Part shown: piece by piece, positions 39,534-49,536 of the stretch
Layout of the letters: each line of letters begins with the position of its first letter
Numbering within the stretch: position 1 is the first letter of the stretch
From: Variovorax saccharolyticus
GTDB lineage: Bacteria > Pseudomonadota > Gammaproteobacteria > Burkholderiales > Burkholderiaceae_C
Length of the DNA stretch: 64,000 bases
Assembly (NCBI RefSeq): GCF_030316765.1
Contig: NZ_JASZYT010000003.1
Span: 558,001 to 622,000, forward strand
Direction of reading: 5' to 3'
The notes under the pieces: model-generated
Told to the model about the DNA's origin: nothing
The model's database searches: none
The model's input: the letters and a program-made list of their open reading frames with translations, nothing else
Made by a program: the position numbers and the translations under genes

Positions 39534-40088
39534 TCAGGGCTTTCCGGATTTGTCCGAGCGCAGGGCACCGAGCACCGCGAACGGGTTCGGACGGGCCGCC
39601 TCGGCCTGGTCGAAATCGGGATCCGCGGCCGACAGGCGGGTCGGCTCCGGACAGGTCTCGTGCCGCGGCGTGACCGGGATCTCCATCAGCAGTTCGTCCT
39701 CTACCAGCACGCGGAGATCGAAATCGCGGCTGGCGACCAGCACGTCTTCTTCGGACTCCTCGTCCTCGAGCGCGGCCGTGTCTTCGTCGGGGGCGAATCG
39801 GAACCAGCGGTCGACCTTCAGCTCAACATCGACCGGCAGCAGGCAGCGCTGGCAGATCAGCGGCACGGTGGCCTGCGCGTCGAGGTGCAGCCAGGACACC
39901 GGTACGTCATCGGCGCCGCTGCGCGACTGGCCGGCAGCCTGCCAGGCCACCGTCGCGTCGGCGGCCGGCTCGGCCAGTTCGGCGCTCAGGCGCTCGAAGG
40001 CCGACAGCGGATCGCTGCCGGACAGGGTCGCAGCCGCCTCGGCAAAGCCGTTCACGTCGAGCCGCCCGGGGGCAAATTCTTTGGTCAT
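39534..40088 (-). CDS. YceD/DUF177-family protein
   Basis: 184 aa. DUF177 (YceD) proteins are encoded next to rpmF across bacteria and are linked to 23S rRNA/large-subunit maturation, with an unclear mechanism. The metal-ligand-like CQRCLLPVDVELKVDRWF and an acidic loop (DEDTAALEDEESEEDV) are typical. MTKEFAPGRLDVNGF at 40088 is the natural start; an upstream 13-codon extension overlaps the divergent maf gene. Confidence 0.9.
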   Translation of the reverse strand: MTKEFAPGRLDVNGFAEAAATLSGSDPLSAFERLSAELAEPAADATVAWQAAGQSRSGADDVPVSWLHLDAQATVPLICQRCLLPVDVELKVDRWFRFAPDEDTAALEDEESEEDVLVASRDFDLRVLVEDELLMEIPVTPRHETCPEPTRLSAADPDFDQAEAARPNPFAVLGALRSDKSGKP

Positions 40089-40125
40089 CGGCGCCAGTCT
40101 AAACCGCTCGCGCACAATCACGCCC

Positions 40126-40707
40126 ATGCAACGCCAAGTGATTCTTGCCTCGACCTCCCGCTACCGACTCGAACTGCTGACCCGCCTGCGCCTGCCCTTC
40201 GAGGTCCAGGCACCGGAAGTGGACGAAACCCCGCTGGCGAACGAGACGCCGCGGGCGCTGGCCGAGCGCCTGGCGCTGGAGAAGGCGCGCGCGGTCGCGC
40301 TGCGCTTCCCCGAGGCGATCGTGATCGGCTCCGATCAGGTCGCCGACCTGGCCGGCGAACCGCTCGGCAAGCCCGGCGACCATGCACGCGCCACGGCACA
40401 GCTGCGCCGGATGCGCGGCCAGACCCTGATCTTCCAGACCGCGGTCGCGGTGGTCTGCCACGCGACCGGCTTCGAGGCGCGCGACCTGGCGCCGGTGCGC
40501 GTGGTGTTCAGGGAGCTCGGCGACGCCGCCATCGAGCAGTACCTGCAGGCCGAACAACCCTACGACTGCGCCGGCAGCGCCAAGAGCGAGGGCCTGGGCA
40601 TCGCGCTGCTCGAATCGATCGACAGCGACGACCCCACCGCCCTCGTGGGGCTGCCGCTGATCCGCACCGCCCGCATGCTGCGCGCCGCCGGGGTCGACCT
40701 GCTGTGA
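40126..40707 (+). CDS. Maf-like nucleotide pyrophosphatase (YceF subfamily)
   Basis: 193 aa. Maf proteins hydrolyse non-canonical nucleotides; the YceF group, found next to yceD-rpmF, acts on 7-methyl-GTP. The signature ILASTSRYRLELLTRL opens the protein, and IVIGSDQVADLAGEPLGKPG holds the catalytic Asp. Divergent from yceD with a 37-bp gap. Its TGA overlaps the GTG start of the next gene. The substrate subfamily is inferred from context. Confidence 0.9.
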   Translation: MQRQVILASTSRYRLELLTRLRLPFEVQAPEVDETPLANETPRALAERLALEKARAVALRFPEAIVIGSDQVADLAGEPLGKPGDHARATAQLRRMRGQTLIFQTAVAVVCHATGFEARDLAPVRVVFRELGDAAIEQYLQAEQPYDCAGSAKSEGLGIALLESIDSDDPTALVGLPLIRTARMLRAAGVDLL

Positions 40708-41471
40708 GCTCCGTGTCGCCCGGGAAGCTCTTCCTGGTGCCCGCGCCGCTGGATTTCGGCTGCGACGAGCAGGCGCCGCTCGACGAGGCGCTGCCACGCG
40801 GCACGCTGGCCGCCGCCGCCGGCATCACGCACTGGATCTGCGAAAACGCCAAGTCGGCGCGCGCCTACCTCAAGCGGATCGACGCCGTCATTCCGTTGGC
40901 GGCACCGCTGCAGGCGCAACAGATCCAGGAGTTGCCGCGCGAAGTCCACAAGAAGGGCGATCATGCGGGGCAGTTCGATGCACGGCCGCTTCTTGCGCCG
41001 GCCCTCGCCGGCCACGACGTCGGCCTGCTGAGCGAGGCCGGGATGCCCGCGGTCGCGGACCCCGGCTCCTCGGTGGCGCGGGCGGCGCACGAGCTCGGCA
41101 TCGCGGTCATCCCGTTGACCGGGCCGGTGTCGCTGCTGCTGGCGCTGGCTGCCAGCGGGCTCAACGGCCAGAACTTCGCCTTCGTCGGCTACCTGCCGCA
41201 GGATTCGGACGCCCGCAGCCAGCGGATCCGCGAGCTCGAAGCGCTTGCGCTGCGTACCGGCCAGACCCAGCTTTTCATCGAAACGCCCTACCGCAACGCC
41301 GCCCTGCTGCAGGCCCTGACGCAGACCCTGCAGCACAACACCCGGCTGGCGGTGGCGCGCGGACTGACGCTGGCCTCCGCCAGCGTGCGCAGCGAGACCG
41401 TCAAGGGCTGGCGCGCCAAACCGCAGCAGGCCGACGAACGCGCACCCGCGGTGTTCGCGATCGGCCGCTGA
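40704..41471 (+). CDS. RsmI-like SAM-dependent methyltransferase
   Basis: About 255 aa tetrapyrrole-methylase-fold protein. Recognisable are ITHWICENAKSARAYLKRID, the GLLSEAGMPAVADPGSSVAR segment (the RsmI/uroporphyrinogen methyltransferase SAM site) and IPLTGPVSLLLALAASGLNG. RsmI 2'-O-methylates C1402 of 16S rRNA, but this shorter variant, common next to maf in Burkholderiales, has an unproven target. The frame begins at GTG 40704 overlapping the maf stop; GTG 40713 is an alternative. Confidence 0.85.
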   Translation: MSSVSPGKLFLVPAPLDFGCDEQAPLDEALPRGTLAAAAGITHWICENAKSARAYLKRIDAVIPLAAPLQAQQIQELPREVHKKGDHAGQFDARPLLAPALAGHDVGLLSEAGMPAVADPGSSVARAAHELGIAVIPLTGPVSLLLALAASGLNGQNFAFVGYLPQDSDARSQRIRELEALALRTGQTQLFIETPYRNAALLQALTQTLQHNTRLAVARGLTLASASVRSETVKGWRAKPQQADERAPAVFAIGR

Positions 41472-41484
41472 TCCGCTCTCGTCC

Positions 41485-42621
41485 ATGGACATCTCCCATC
41501 GCATGCGCTGGGCCGCGCGCGCGCAATTCTTCTGCTCCGGCTTCGTCTTCGCGACCTGGGGCGTGCACATCCCGACCGTGAAGTCCCACTACGGCGTCGA
41601 CGAGGCCGAACTCGGCCTGGCGATGCTGGCTGCCGGCGTCGGCGCCCTCCTCGGCCTGACGCAGGCGAGCCGCTGGATCGGCCGCTACGGCGCCCGCCGC
41701 AGCGCCGGCGTCTGCGGCGCCACCTATGCCCTGCTGCTGGCCGGGCTGCTCGCGATGCCGGCCTACTCCGCGCTGCTGTGCCTGCTGGCCGTCTTCGGCA
41801 TCGTGACCAGCGTGTTCGACGTCGCGATCAACACCGAAGCGGCGCAGCTCGAGCTCCGGGACGACAAGCCGCTGATGAGCGGCATGCACGGCATGTTCAG
41901 CCTGGGCGGCATGGTCGGCGCCGTGACCGGCAGCGCCGCCCTGGCGGCGGGCCTGCGGCCGCAGATCCACCTGCTGCTCGTGGCCGCGGGCATGGCCCTG
42001 ACCATCGCCGTGGCGGCACGCTCGATGCTCCCCAAGGAAGCGACCGCGTTCTCCGGTGCGGGCAACGGCTTCCGCCTTCCGCGCGGCACGCTTCTGCTGC
42101 TGGGTCTGCTGGCGGCACTGGGCCTGATCGCCGAGGGCGCCATCTACGACTGGAGCGTGCTCTACCTGCACCAGGAACTGGCCAGCCCCCAGCAGCAGGC
42201 CGCGCTGGCCTACGCCAGCTTCTCGGCGGCGATGGCGCTGGCCCGCTTCGGCGGCGACGCGATGCGCGCCCGCTTCGCGCCGGCGCTGCTGCTGCGCGGC
42301 AGCGCGCTGGTGGCCGCAGGCTCCATGACGCTGGTGCTGCTGACCGACCTGCCCTGGCTGGCCTTGGTCGGATTCGCGGGCGTCGGCGTCGGCTTCGCCA
42401 ACGTGGTGCCGATCCTGTTCGCAGCCTCGGCGCGCGTGCCGGGCGTGGAACCCGCCCGCGGCATCGCAGCAGTCTCGGCGATGGCCTATCTCGGCTTCAT
42501 GGCCGGCCCGCCGGTGATCGGTTTCCTGGCCCAGCTGAGCTCGCTGACCCACGCGCTCTACGTGGTCGTGGCCTTCGCTGCAGCGCTGGCGATGTCGGCC
42601 CGCTACGCCGATCCGGCGTAG
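41485..42621 (+). CDS. MFS transporter, YbjJ-like
   Basis: 378 aa with about 12 hydrophobic segments. The inter-helix segment RWIGRYGARRSAG resembles the MFS loop 2-3 motif, and IAEGAIYDWSVLYL matches the EGA-x-DW motif of YbjJ-type carriers. The substrate cannot be predicted. 13 bp after the methyltransferase gene and convergent with the S49 peptidase gene (34-bp gap, no clear terminator). Confidence 0.87.
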   Translation: MDISHRMRWAARAQFFCSGFVFATWGVHIPTVKSHYGVDEAELGLAMLAAGVGALLGLTQASRWIGRYGARRSAGVCGATYALLLAGLLAMPAYSALLCLLAVFGIVTSVFDVAINTEAAQLELRDDKPLMSGMHGMFSLGGMVGAVTGSAALAAGLRPQIHLLLVAAGMALTIAVAARSMLPKEATAFSGAGNGFRLPRGTLLLLGLLAALGLIAEGAIYDWSVLYLHQELASPQQQAALAYASFSAAMALARFGGDAMRARFAPALLLRGSALVAAGSMTLVLLTDLPWLALVGFAGVGVGFANVVPILFAASARVPGVEPARGIAAVSAMAYLGFMAGPPVIGFLAQLSSLTHALYVVVAFAAALAMSARYADPA

Positions 42622-42655
42622 ACGCGAGTTCTGCCGCCGGGGCCGGGCCGGAGGC

Positions 42656-43696
42656 TCAGCGCAGCGCCGGCGCGGCGCGCATCGCCCGCACCGTGGCGTC
42701 CCCGAGGGCAGCGCCGAACTTCTTGGCCAGTTTCTCGGCCACGTTGTCGCGGCGCGTGTAGTCGATGACCTCTTCGGCCTTGATCACGTCGCGGGCGACC
42801 AGATCGACATTGCCGAGCTGGTCGGCCAGGCCGAGCTCGATCGACTGCTGGCCGCTCCAGAAGAGGCCGCTGAACAAGCCGGGCGTGCCGGTCTTGAGCC
42901 GGTCGCCGCGGCCGTTCTTGACCACCTCGATGAACTGGCCGTGGATCTGGTCGAGCATCTGCTGGGCGTGCGCCTTCTGCGCATCGTTCATCGGGCTGAA
43001 GGGGTCCATGAAGCCCTTGTTGTCCCCGGCCGTGAGCAGCCGGCGCTCCACGCCCACCTTGTCCATGAGCCCGGTGAAGCCGAAGCCGTCCATCAGCACG
43101 CCGATGCTGCCGACGATGCTGGCCTTGTCGACGAAGATCTTGTCGGTCGCGGCAGCGATGTAGTAGGCCGCCGACGCGCAGGTTTCCTCGACCACCGCAT
43201 AGACCGGCTTGTTGTACTTGGCGCGCATCCGCTTGATCTCGTCGTTGATGATGCCGGCCTGCACCGGGCTGCCGCCCGGCGAATTGATCAGCAGCACGAT
43301 GCCCTTGGCGCCATCGTCCTCGAAGGCCGTCTTCATGGCCGCGACCACGAATTCGGCACTGGCATCGGCGCCGGCGGCGATCTCGCCCTTGATCTCGACC
43401 ACCGCGGTGTGCGGCGTTGCCTTGGCGGTCGCGGGCGTGCCGCGCGACATCGCGAACCAGAGCAGGAAGACGAAGAAGGCGAGCCAGCTCAGCCGGACGA
43501 AGGTCTTCCAGCGGCGCGTGGCGCGCTGTTCGCGCACGGCCGCGAAGGCCAGCTTCTCGAGCGTCGCGCGCTCCCAGCCAGCCGATTGCGTCGGATCGTT
43601 CTTTGCCATGTTTCTGGTGCCGTCTGCGGAAAGTGTGGGCGCCGTGCGCTCGAAAGGCTCGAAACCTTCGGGTTCCGTGCGGTTGGAATCGTTCAT
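42656..43696 (-). CDS. S49-family membrane serine peptidase (SppA/SohB-like)
   Basis: 346 aa. One N-terminal membrane helix (LSWLAFFVFLLWFAM) anchors a single S49 domain. Ser in EETCASAAYYIAAA and Lys in DKASIVGSIGVLMDG form the expected dyad; LLINSPGGSPVQAG is the oxyanion/PGG motif. These enzymes degrade cleaved signal peptides or membrane fragments. The start MNDSNRTEPEGFEPF is chosen for its position; MAKNDPTQS (residue 30) is an alternative. Confidence 0.92.
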   Translation of the reverse strand: MNDSNRTEPEGFEPFERTAPTLSADGTRNMAKNDPTQSAGWERATLEKLAFAAVREQRATRRWKTFVRLSWLAFFVFLLWFAMSRGTPATAKATPHTAVVEIKGEIAAGADASAEFVVAAMKTAFEDDGAKGIVLLINSPGGSPVQAGIINDEIKRMRAKYNKPVYAVVEETCASAAYYIAAATDKIFVDKASIVGSIGVLMDGFGFTGLMDKVGVERRLLTAGDNKGFMDPFSPMNDAQKAHAQQMLDQIHGQFIEVVKNGRGDRLKTGTPGLFSGLFWSGQQSIELGLADQLGNVDLVARDVIKAEEVIDYTRRDNVAEKLAKKFGAALGDATVRAMRAAPALR

Positions 43697-43768
43697 GTCG
43701 GTCAGCGCCCGTCCGGCCGCCCGAAGGGGCGCGATGCACGGAGTGATGAGCGTGGGGGGTGATTCATT

Positions 43769-44134
43769 CTAAAAAGCCAGGGCCTGGAGGTTCCAGGCAG
43801 TATGCCAGTGCACCACGCCGTCCCGCTCGCTCAGCGCGATCTTCACCAGGCCCCCGCGGCAGGGGCCGCCTGCGCATTCACCGGTGTCCGGCTTGTAGAC
43901 CGCGCCGTGGGTCGCGCACAGCAGCCACTGGCCGCTGTCGTCGAAGAAGCGGTCGGGCTGGAAGTCCATTTCCATCGCCACATGGCTGCAGCGGTTCAGG
44001 TAGGCATGCGGCCTGCCTTCGAAGCGCACCGCGAAAGCCCGGCAGGTCTCGCCGCCGTGCACCACGTCGAATGGAACGGCATGGCCGCCTTCGACCAAGT
44101 CGGCCGAGTTGCAGAGGGGAATCGGATCGCTCAT
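43769..44134 (-). CDS. Rieske [2Fe-2S] domain protein
   Basis: About 121 aa, a single Rieske domain. The ligands are Cys49-x-His51 (RCSHVAMEMD) and Cys73-x2-His76 (LLCATHGAVY). Small soluble Rieske proteins act as electron carriers or assembly helpers; the partner is unknown. ATG 44134 (MSDPIPLCNS) is taken; GTG 44143 is possible. Lies between the HAD phosphatase and S49 peptidase genes in a common Comamonadaceae cluster. Confidence 0.9.
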   Translation of the reverse strand: MSDPIPLCNSADLVEGGHAVPFDVVHGGETCRAFAVRFEGRPHAYLNRCSHVAMEMDFQPDRFFDDSGQWLLCATHGAVYKPDTGECAGGPCRGGLVKIALSERDGVVHWHTAWNLQALAF

Positions 44135-44164
44135 GGGGCTCACCGGAACGCGGCCGGGCGGGGC

Positions 44165-44833
44165 TCAGGCATTCTCGACCAGCCACTGCGAGAGGCCGTC
44201 CACCGAATGCGCCACATGCAGCGGCGCCAGCACATCGAAGCTGCCCGGCTCGTGCGCGCCGTAGCTGACGCCGACGCTCGCACAGCCGGCATTGATCGCC
44301 AGCTGCAGGTCGTGCGTGGTGTCGCCGATCATGAGCGTGCGCTCGGCCGGCACCTCCAGCTCCTCCATGAGTTCGAGCAGCATGCGCGGATGCGGCTTGC
44401 CGAAAGTCTCGTCGGCGGTGCGGGAGGCGTCGAAGCGATCGCGCAGCGCGACGGTGGACAGGGCTTCGTCGAGCCCGCGGCGCGACTTGCCGGTGGCGAC
44501 CGCCAGCTTGTGACCGCGCGCACGAAGGGCATCGAGCATCTCCAGCACGCCGTCGAACAGCACCAGATCGTCCTGGTGCTGCAGGAAATGGAAGCGGTAG
44601 CGGTGGCCCAGCTCGGCGTACTTCTCCTTCGGCACGTCCGGCGCGGCGCGGGCCAGCGCCTCGGCCAGGCCGAGGCCGATCACCCAGGCGGCATCGCTCT
44701 CGCTCGGTCTGGCGCCGCCGACGTCGACCACGGCGGCCTGGATGCAGCGGGCGATCAGCCGCGTGGAGTCGTACAGGGTGCCGTCCCAGTCGAAGGCGAT
44801 CAGGTCGAAACGGCGGGGTCGGGTGTCAGTCAT
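44165..44833 (-). CDS. HAD-family hydrolase (phosphoglycolate phosphatase-like)
   Basis: 222 aa. HAD motif I with nucleophile Asp15 (LIAFDWDGTLYDST), motif II in LAVATGKSRRGLDEAL, and motif III/IV FGKPHPRMLLELMEE and MIGDTTHDLQLAINAG. This is the Gph/subfamily IA layout with a helical cap. Substrate not provable. The start overlaps the end of rluC by 8 bp, so the two are translated together. Confidence 0.9.
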   Translation of the reverse strand: MTDTRPRRFDLIAFDWDGTLYDSTRLIARCIQAAVVDVGGARPSESDAAWVIGLGLAEALARAAPDVPKEKYAELGHRYRFHFLQHQDDLVLFDGVLEMLDALRARGHKLAVATGKSRRGLDEALSTVALRDRFDASRTADETFGKPHPRMLLELMEELEVPAERTLMIGDTTHDLQLAINAGCASVGVSYGAHEPGSFDVLAPLHVAHSVDGLSQWLVENA

Positions 44834-45875
44834 GGGCTTGGACGAAGGGATGGGTGGCGAGTGCATCGAGCGCGGCCGGAGGCATCAGCGCATGCAGTTC
44901 GGGCGGCAGGTCGGCTTGCAGCGCGACCCGCTCGGCGCTCGCGGGGTGGGTGAACTGGAGCCGCCACGCATGAAGGAACATGCGCTTGAGGCCCAGCTTC
45001 TGCAAGGCCCTGTTGCGCTCGAAGACGCCGTATTTGTCATCGCCGGCGATCGGATGCCCGGCCGAGGCGAGGTGGACGCGGATCTGGTGGGTGCGGCCGG
45101 TCTTGATGGTCACGGCCAGCAGCGAAAAGCCGGCGGCATCGCCGGCCAGCGGAAAACGGGCGAGCACCCTGACCAGCGTGACCGCGCGCATCGCGTCCGG
45201 ATGGTCCTTCGCGACCACGCGGACGCGCCGCTCCCCTTCGGCGGCGCCCGCGGCCGGCGGCAGCAGGTACTTGGCCAGCGGCGCGTCGAGCACCTTCTTG
45301 TTGGCCGGCCAGGCGCCCTCGACCAGCGCCAGGTAGGTCTTGCCGGTCTCGCGCTCGCGGAACTGGTCCTGCAGCGCGGTCAGGGCGCTGCGCTTCTTGG
45401 CCACCAGCAGGATGCCCGAGGTTTCGCGATCGAGCCGGTGCACCAGTTCGAGGAAGCGCGCCGCGGGCCGGGCCCGGCGCAGCTGCTCGATGACGCCGAA
45501 GCTCACGCCGCTGCCGCCGTGCACCGCGACGCCGGCAGGCTTGTCGATCGCCAGCAGGGCATCGTCTTCGAGCAGCAGCGGGAATTCGCGCGCCGGTGCC
45601 GCCGGCGCACCACCCTCCTCCGAACGGGCCGCGACCCGCACCGGCGGCAGCCGCAGCACGTCGCCCGCGGCCAGCCGCGACTCGGCCTGGGCACGTCCCT
45701 TGTTGATGCGCACCTCGCCGGAACGGATGATCCGGTAGACGTGGGTCTTGGGCACGCCCTTGAGATGGCGGAACAGGTAGTTGTCCAGCCTTTGGCCGGC
45801 GGAATCCTCGTCGACCGTCAGAAAGCGAACTTCTGCCGCCGCGGGGCCCGGCTTCGCACCTATAATGTTTTTCAC
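44826..45875 (-). CDS. rluC: 23S rRNA pseudouridine synthase, RluC-type
   Basis: 349 aa. RluC makes pseudouridines 955, 2504 and 2580 of 23S rRNA. An N-terminal S4 RNA-binding domain (QRLDNYLFRHLKGVPKTHVY) precedes the catalytic domain with Asp149 in ELVHRLDRETSGILLVAKK. The frame begins with GTG 45875. The gene is divergent from rne, as in E. coli, where rluC and rne are back to back. Confidence 0.93.
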   Translation of the reverse strand: MKNIIGAKPGPAAAEVRFLTVDEDSAGQRLDNYLFRHLKGVPKTHVYRIIRSGEVRINKGRAQAESRLAAGDVLRLPPVRVAARSEEGGAPAAPAREFPLLLEDDALLAIDKPAGVAVHGGSGVSFGVIEQLRRARPAARFLELVHRLDRETSGILLVAKKRSALTALQDQFRERETGKTYLALVEGAWPANKKVLDAPLAKYLLPPAAGAAEGERRVRVVAKDHPDAMRAVTLVRVLARFPLAGDAAGFSLLAVTIKTGRTHQIRVHLASAGHPIAGDDKYGVFERNRALQKLGLKRMFLHAWRLQFTHPASAERVALQADLPPELHALMPPAALDALATHPFVQAHD

Positions 45876-46417
45876 CAGCGCGGTCTTGTAAGTGCTTGAT
45901 TAATCAGAAGTTTAGAGCACTGCAGGGAGCGCTGTGAGGTCGATGCCGCTTTGAGGCAGCGTCCGCAGGCCACGCGCAAGAGCGCAAGGCGGCGGGCCCT
46001 GCAGCCGAGTCAAGCCGACGCCCACGAAACACCGATACGGAATACCCCAGCCGGCAGGCCCCAATCTGCCGGCGGATCGAAGCGAGTCCCTTGTGTTGAT
46101 GCTGCTGATTCAACTGATCCTGCGCTGGCAAAAGCCGGCAGCGTCAGCCATTGAATCTCCGCCAGCGCGCGCCACCCCTGCGCCAGTTGCTATCAAACCA
46201 ATAGCAGATCGACACCTCATGCGGCTTGCGCTCATCCACGCGCCCCCACCCCGTCTGACATCGAGTTGACTCTCGGTGTGGTTGTCCGCGTTCGCGCGGC
46301 GGCCCCAGCAGCCTGGGTTTAGCGGCAATTCCTTCGTTTCGCGAGCGTCGTCCGTGCATCGTTAGGTCCGTCATGGACCGGTAAGAGCGATACGAACAGA
46401 CATAAGGACAACGCATC
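45876..46417 (+). other. 542-base region between rluC and rne, probably mostly rne leader
   Basis: No protein gene is supported. A perfect TATAAT at 45861-45866, inside the rluC 5' end, is a plausible -10 for rne (no good -35 at 17 bp), which would give a leader of about 550 nt. The region contains hairpins GCTAT/ATAGC (46189-46205) and GCCGGCAG/CTGCCGGC (46050-46073) and ends with AAGGAC before the rne ATG. RNase E autoregulates through its long leader in enterics; a similar role here is inference. Confidence 0.5.
46050..46141 (+). promoter_or_regulatory. Candidate alternative-pairing element in the rne leader
   Basis: GCCGGCAG occurs at 46050-46057 and again at 46134-46141; CTGCCGGC at 46066-46073 can pair with either copy but not both. 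This gives two mutually exclusive 8-bp stems. Confidence 0.35.
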
Positions 46418-49400
46418 ATGAAACGGATGCTGATCAACGCCACGCAGCCTGAAGAGCGCCGCCTGGCCATCGTCGACGGGCAGAAGCTCCTCGACTACGA
46501 AATCGAGATCGAAGGGCGCGAACAGCGCAAGGGCAACATCTACAAGGCCGTCGTCACGCGCGTCGAGCCCTCGCTGGAAGCCTGTTTCGTCGACTACGGC
46601 GAAGACCGCCACGGCTTCCTGCCGTTCAAGGAAATCTCCAAGCAGTATTTCGCCGAAGGCGTCTCGGCCAGCCAGGCCCGGATCCAGGACGCGATCCGCG
46701 AAGGCCAGGAACTGGTCGTGCAGGTCGAGAAGGAAGAGCGCGGCAACAAGGGCGCGGCCCTGACCACCTTCATCTCGCTGGCCGGCCGCTATGTCGTGCT
46801 GATGCCGAACAACCCGCGCGGCGGCGGCGTCAGCCGGCGCATCGAGGGCGACGACCGGGCCGAGCTCAAGGAGGCGATGGACCAGCTGGAGTACCCGAAG
46901 GGCGCCAGCATCATCGCCCGCACCGCCGGCATCGGCCGTTCGGCCCCCGAGCTGCAATGGGACCTGAACTACCTGCTCAAGCTCTGGAGCGCCATCGACG
47001 GCGCCGCCAAGGGCGCCAAGGGCGCCTTCCTGATCTACCAGGAATCCTCGCTGGTGATCCGCGCGATCCGTGACTATTTCAATCACGACATCGGCGACAT
47101 CCTGATCGACACCGACGACATCTACGACCAGGCGCAGCAGTTCATGGCGCACGTGATGCCCGAGCATGCCGCCCGGGTGAAGCGCTACCGCGACGACGCC
47201 GCCCTGTTCAGCCGCTTCCAGATCGAGCACCAGATCGAATCGGCCTATGCCCGCACGGTGCAGCTGCCCAGCGGCGGCGCGATCGTGATCGACCACACCG
47301 AGGCGCTGGTCTCGGTCGACGTCAACTCGGCCCGCGCGATCAAGGGCGGCGACATCGAGGAAACCGCCACCCGCACCAACCTGGAAGCCGCCGACGAAGT
47401 CGCGCGCCAGATGCGCCTGCGCGACCTCGGCGGCCTGATCGTGATCGACTTCATCGACATGGACGAGTCGAAGAACCGCCGCGAGGTCGAAAGCCGCCTG
47501 CGCGACGCGCTGCGGCAAGACCGCGCCCGCGTCCAGTTCGGCTCGATCAGCAAGTTCGGCCTGATGGAGATGAGCCGCCAGCGCCTGAAGCCGGCGCTCA
47601 GCGAAGGCTCGTCGATCCCCTGCCCGCGCTGCGGCGGCTCGGGCCACATCCGCGACACCGAATCGAGCGCGCTGCAGATCCTGCGCATCATTCAGGAAGA
47701 GTCGATGAAGGACAACACGGCCGCCGTGCACGTCCAGGTGCCGGTCGAGGTGGCGTCGTTCCTGCTGAACGAAAAGCGCCCCGAGATCGCCAAGATCGAG
47801 CTCAAGCAGCGCGTGACCGTGCTGATGGTGCCCAACAAGACGCTCGAGACGCCCAACTACAGGCTCGAACGCCTCAAGCACGACGATCCGCGCCTCGACC
47901 ACATCGAGGCCAGCTACCGCATGGCCGACGAGATCGAGGATCCGACCTCGGTCACGCGCCGCTCGCAGGAGCCGACCAACAAGCAGACGCCGGTGATCAA
48001 GGGCGTGCTGCCCGACGCGCCGGCGCCGGTCGCGGTGCCGAAGCCCGAAGCGGTGCGTCCGCCGGTGGCGGCACCCGCGCCGGCCGCTGCGGCACCCGCT
48101 CCGGTGGCCATCCCTGCCAAATCGGCCGAATCGGGCTTGTTCGGCTGGATCAAGAGCCTGTTCGGCGGCGCCACGACGGCGGCTCCCGCCCCGGCTCCGG
48201 CCCCCGCCGTGATTCCGGTGGAACCCCCGAAGCCGCGCCGCGACGGCCGCGGCGGTCGCGATGGCGAAGGCGCGCGTGCAGCACGTGACGGCGAACAGCG
48301 CCGCGGCGGCCGGGGCGAAGGCCGCGGTGGCCGCGACGGTGAAGGCCGTGGCGGCGAGCGCCGAGGCGGACGCTCCGGCGAACGCCGCGACGGCGAGCGC
48401 CGCGAAGGGCGAGGCGAAGCCCGCACCGAGACCCAGGTCCGGGAGCAGCGCGAGCCGCGTGAGCCCCGCGAGACCCGGGCACCGCGCGACGGCGAGCGTC
48501 GCGGACGCGGCGAGCGCCGCGACGGCGAAGCCCGCCAACTGCCGGCCGAAGCCACCGACGTCCAGATCGATGCCCAGGCGCTGGCGCCGAGCGCAGCCGA
48601 GGGCAACGAGTCGCCGAGCCCGTCGGAGCGCGCACCGCGCGGACGTGGCGAGCGCCGCGAACGCGGCGAACGCGGCGAACGCACCGGAGAGCGCACCGGA
48701 GAGCGCACTGGAGAGCGCACTGGAGAACGTAGCGGAGAAGGCGCCCGCGAACGCAACGGCGACGCCTCGCGCGACTTTCAGGGCGAGGTGGTCCCGGAAG
48801 GCGCCTCGGGCGAGCGCGGCACACGCAACGGCCGGGGCGAGGACCGCCCGCCTCGCGGCGAACGCAACGACGGCCGCCGGGAGCGCCGCAACGACGCACC
48901 GGCGCCGACACCGGAAGCAGCCGACGCTGCGCTGCCCGAAGCTGCGATCGGTGCCACCACGGAGTTCGCGAACGGCGAAGACCAGGGCGAGGCCGCGCCG
49001 CGCCGCGAAGGCGACGAACGACGTGGCCGGTCGCGCGACCGCTACGGACGCGATCGCCGCGAGCGCGCGCCGCGCGAAGACGCCGCCGAGGCCCTGCCTG
49101 CTGCTGCCGCCGCGGCCGCCGTGCAAGACGAAGAAGCGGTCGCCCGGACGGCCTTGCCGCCGGCACCGGTGCGCACGGAACGCCCGGTCGCGGCGCCTTC
49201 GACGCCCATCGTGGTCGAAGCGAAGGCGCCGTCCTCGCGCGCATTGCCGAAGGTCCAGCCCTTCGAACTGCCGCTGGACGAACTGGCGCAGGTGGCGGAA
49301 GGCTCGGGCCTGCATTGGGTCAATTCCGACGCCGAGCGCGTGGCGGCGGTTCGCGCGGCGATTGCGGCCGAACCCAAGCCCCAGCACGTTCCGCGCGAGC

Positions 49401-49519
49401 GCCCGCCGGCGATCGTGATCGACGAAGGTCCGCTGGTCCTGGTGGAAACCCGCCGCGACCTCGGATCGATGACGCTGCCGTTCGAAGACGCTGCACGCGG
49501 AGCCGACGCGGCACACTGA
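46418..49519 (+). CDS. rne: Ribonuclease E
   Basis: 1033 aa endoribonuclease, scaffold of the RNA degradosome. The catalytic half includes the S1 domain ([20 protein letters not shown]), Mg-binding Asp301 ([15 protein letters not shown]) and Asp344 ([14 protein letters not shown]), and the Zn-link Cys402/Cys405 ([11 protein letters not shown]). From about residue 530 it is disordered: a segment [14 protein letters not shown] resembles the membrane-binding helix (segment A), followed by a long Arg/Gly/Glu-rich RNA-binding region with a GERT tandem repeat, and an acidic C-terminal tail. Start ATG after AAGGAC. Followed by a strong terminator. Confidence 0.97.
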   Translation: MKRMLINATQPEERRLAIVDGQKLLDYEIEIEGREQRKGNIYKAVVTRVEPSLEACFVDYGEDRHGFLPFKEISKQYFAEGVSASQARIQDAIREGQELVVQVEKEERGNKGAALTTFISLAGRYVVLMPNNPRGGGVSRRIEGDDRAELKEAMDQLEYPKGASIIARTAGIGRSAPELQWDLNYLLKLWSAIDGAAKGAKGAFLIYQESSLVIRAIRDYFNHDIGDILIDTDDIYDQAQQFMAHVMPEHAARVKRYRDDAALFSRFQIEHQIESAYARTVQLPSGGAIVIDHTEALVSVDVNSARAIKGGDIEETATRTNLEAADEVARQMRLRDLGGLIVIDFIDMDESKNRREVESRLRDALRQDRARVQFGSISKFGLMEMSRQRLKPALSEGSSIPCPRCGGSGHIRDTESSALQILRIIQEESMKDNTAAVHVQVPVEVASFLLNEKRPEIAKIELKQRVTVLMVPNKTLETPNYRLERLKHDDPRLDHIEASYRMADEIEDPTSVTRRSQEPTNKQTPVIKGVLPDAPAPVAVPKPEAVRPPVAAPAPAAAAPAPVAIPAKSAESGLFGWIKSLFGGATTAAPAPAPAPAVIPVEPPKPRRDGRGGRDGEGARAARDGEQRRGGRGEGRGGRDGEGRGGERRGGRSGERRDGERREGRGEARTETQVREQREPREPRETRAPRDGERRGRGERRDGEARQLPAEATDVQIDAQALAPSAAEGNESPSPSERAPRGRGERRERGERGERTGERTGERTGERTGERSGEGARERNGDASRDFQGEVVPEGASGERGTRNGRGEDRPPRGERNDGRRERRNDAPAPTPEAADAALPEAAIGATTEFANGEDQGEAAPRREGDERRGRSRDRYGRDRRERAPREDAAEALPAAAAAAAVQDEEAVARTALPPAPVRTERPVAAPSTPIVVEAKAPSSRALPKVQPFELPLDELAQVAEGSGLHWVNSDAERVAAVRAAIAAEPKPQHVPRERPPAIVIDEGPLVLVETRRDLGSMTLPFEDAARGADAAH
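48677..48736 (+). repeat. 12-bp tandem repeat in rne
   Basis: Five copies of a unit like GAGCGCACCGGA encode ERTG repeated (the last unit ERSG). Third positions vary slightly (ACC/ACT). It lies within the disordered Arg-rich region, so copy number could vary without breaking the frame. Confidence 0.85.
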
Positions 49520-49536
49520 AAGGCCGGGCGCCTACG

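Noticed and set aside
46319..49516. 1065-codon open frame on the - strand opposite rne
   Set aside because: Shadow of the rne coding bias; Ala/Arg-rich repeats mirror the GERT region; no start signal or domain.
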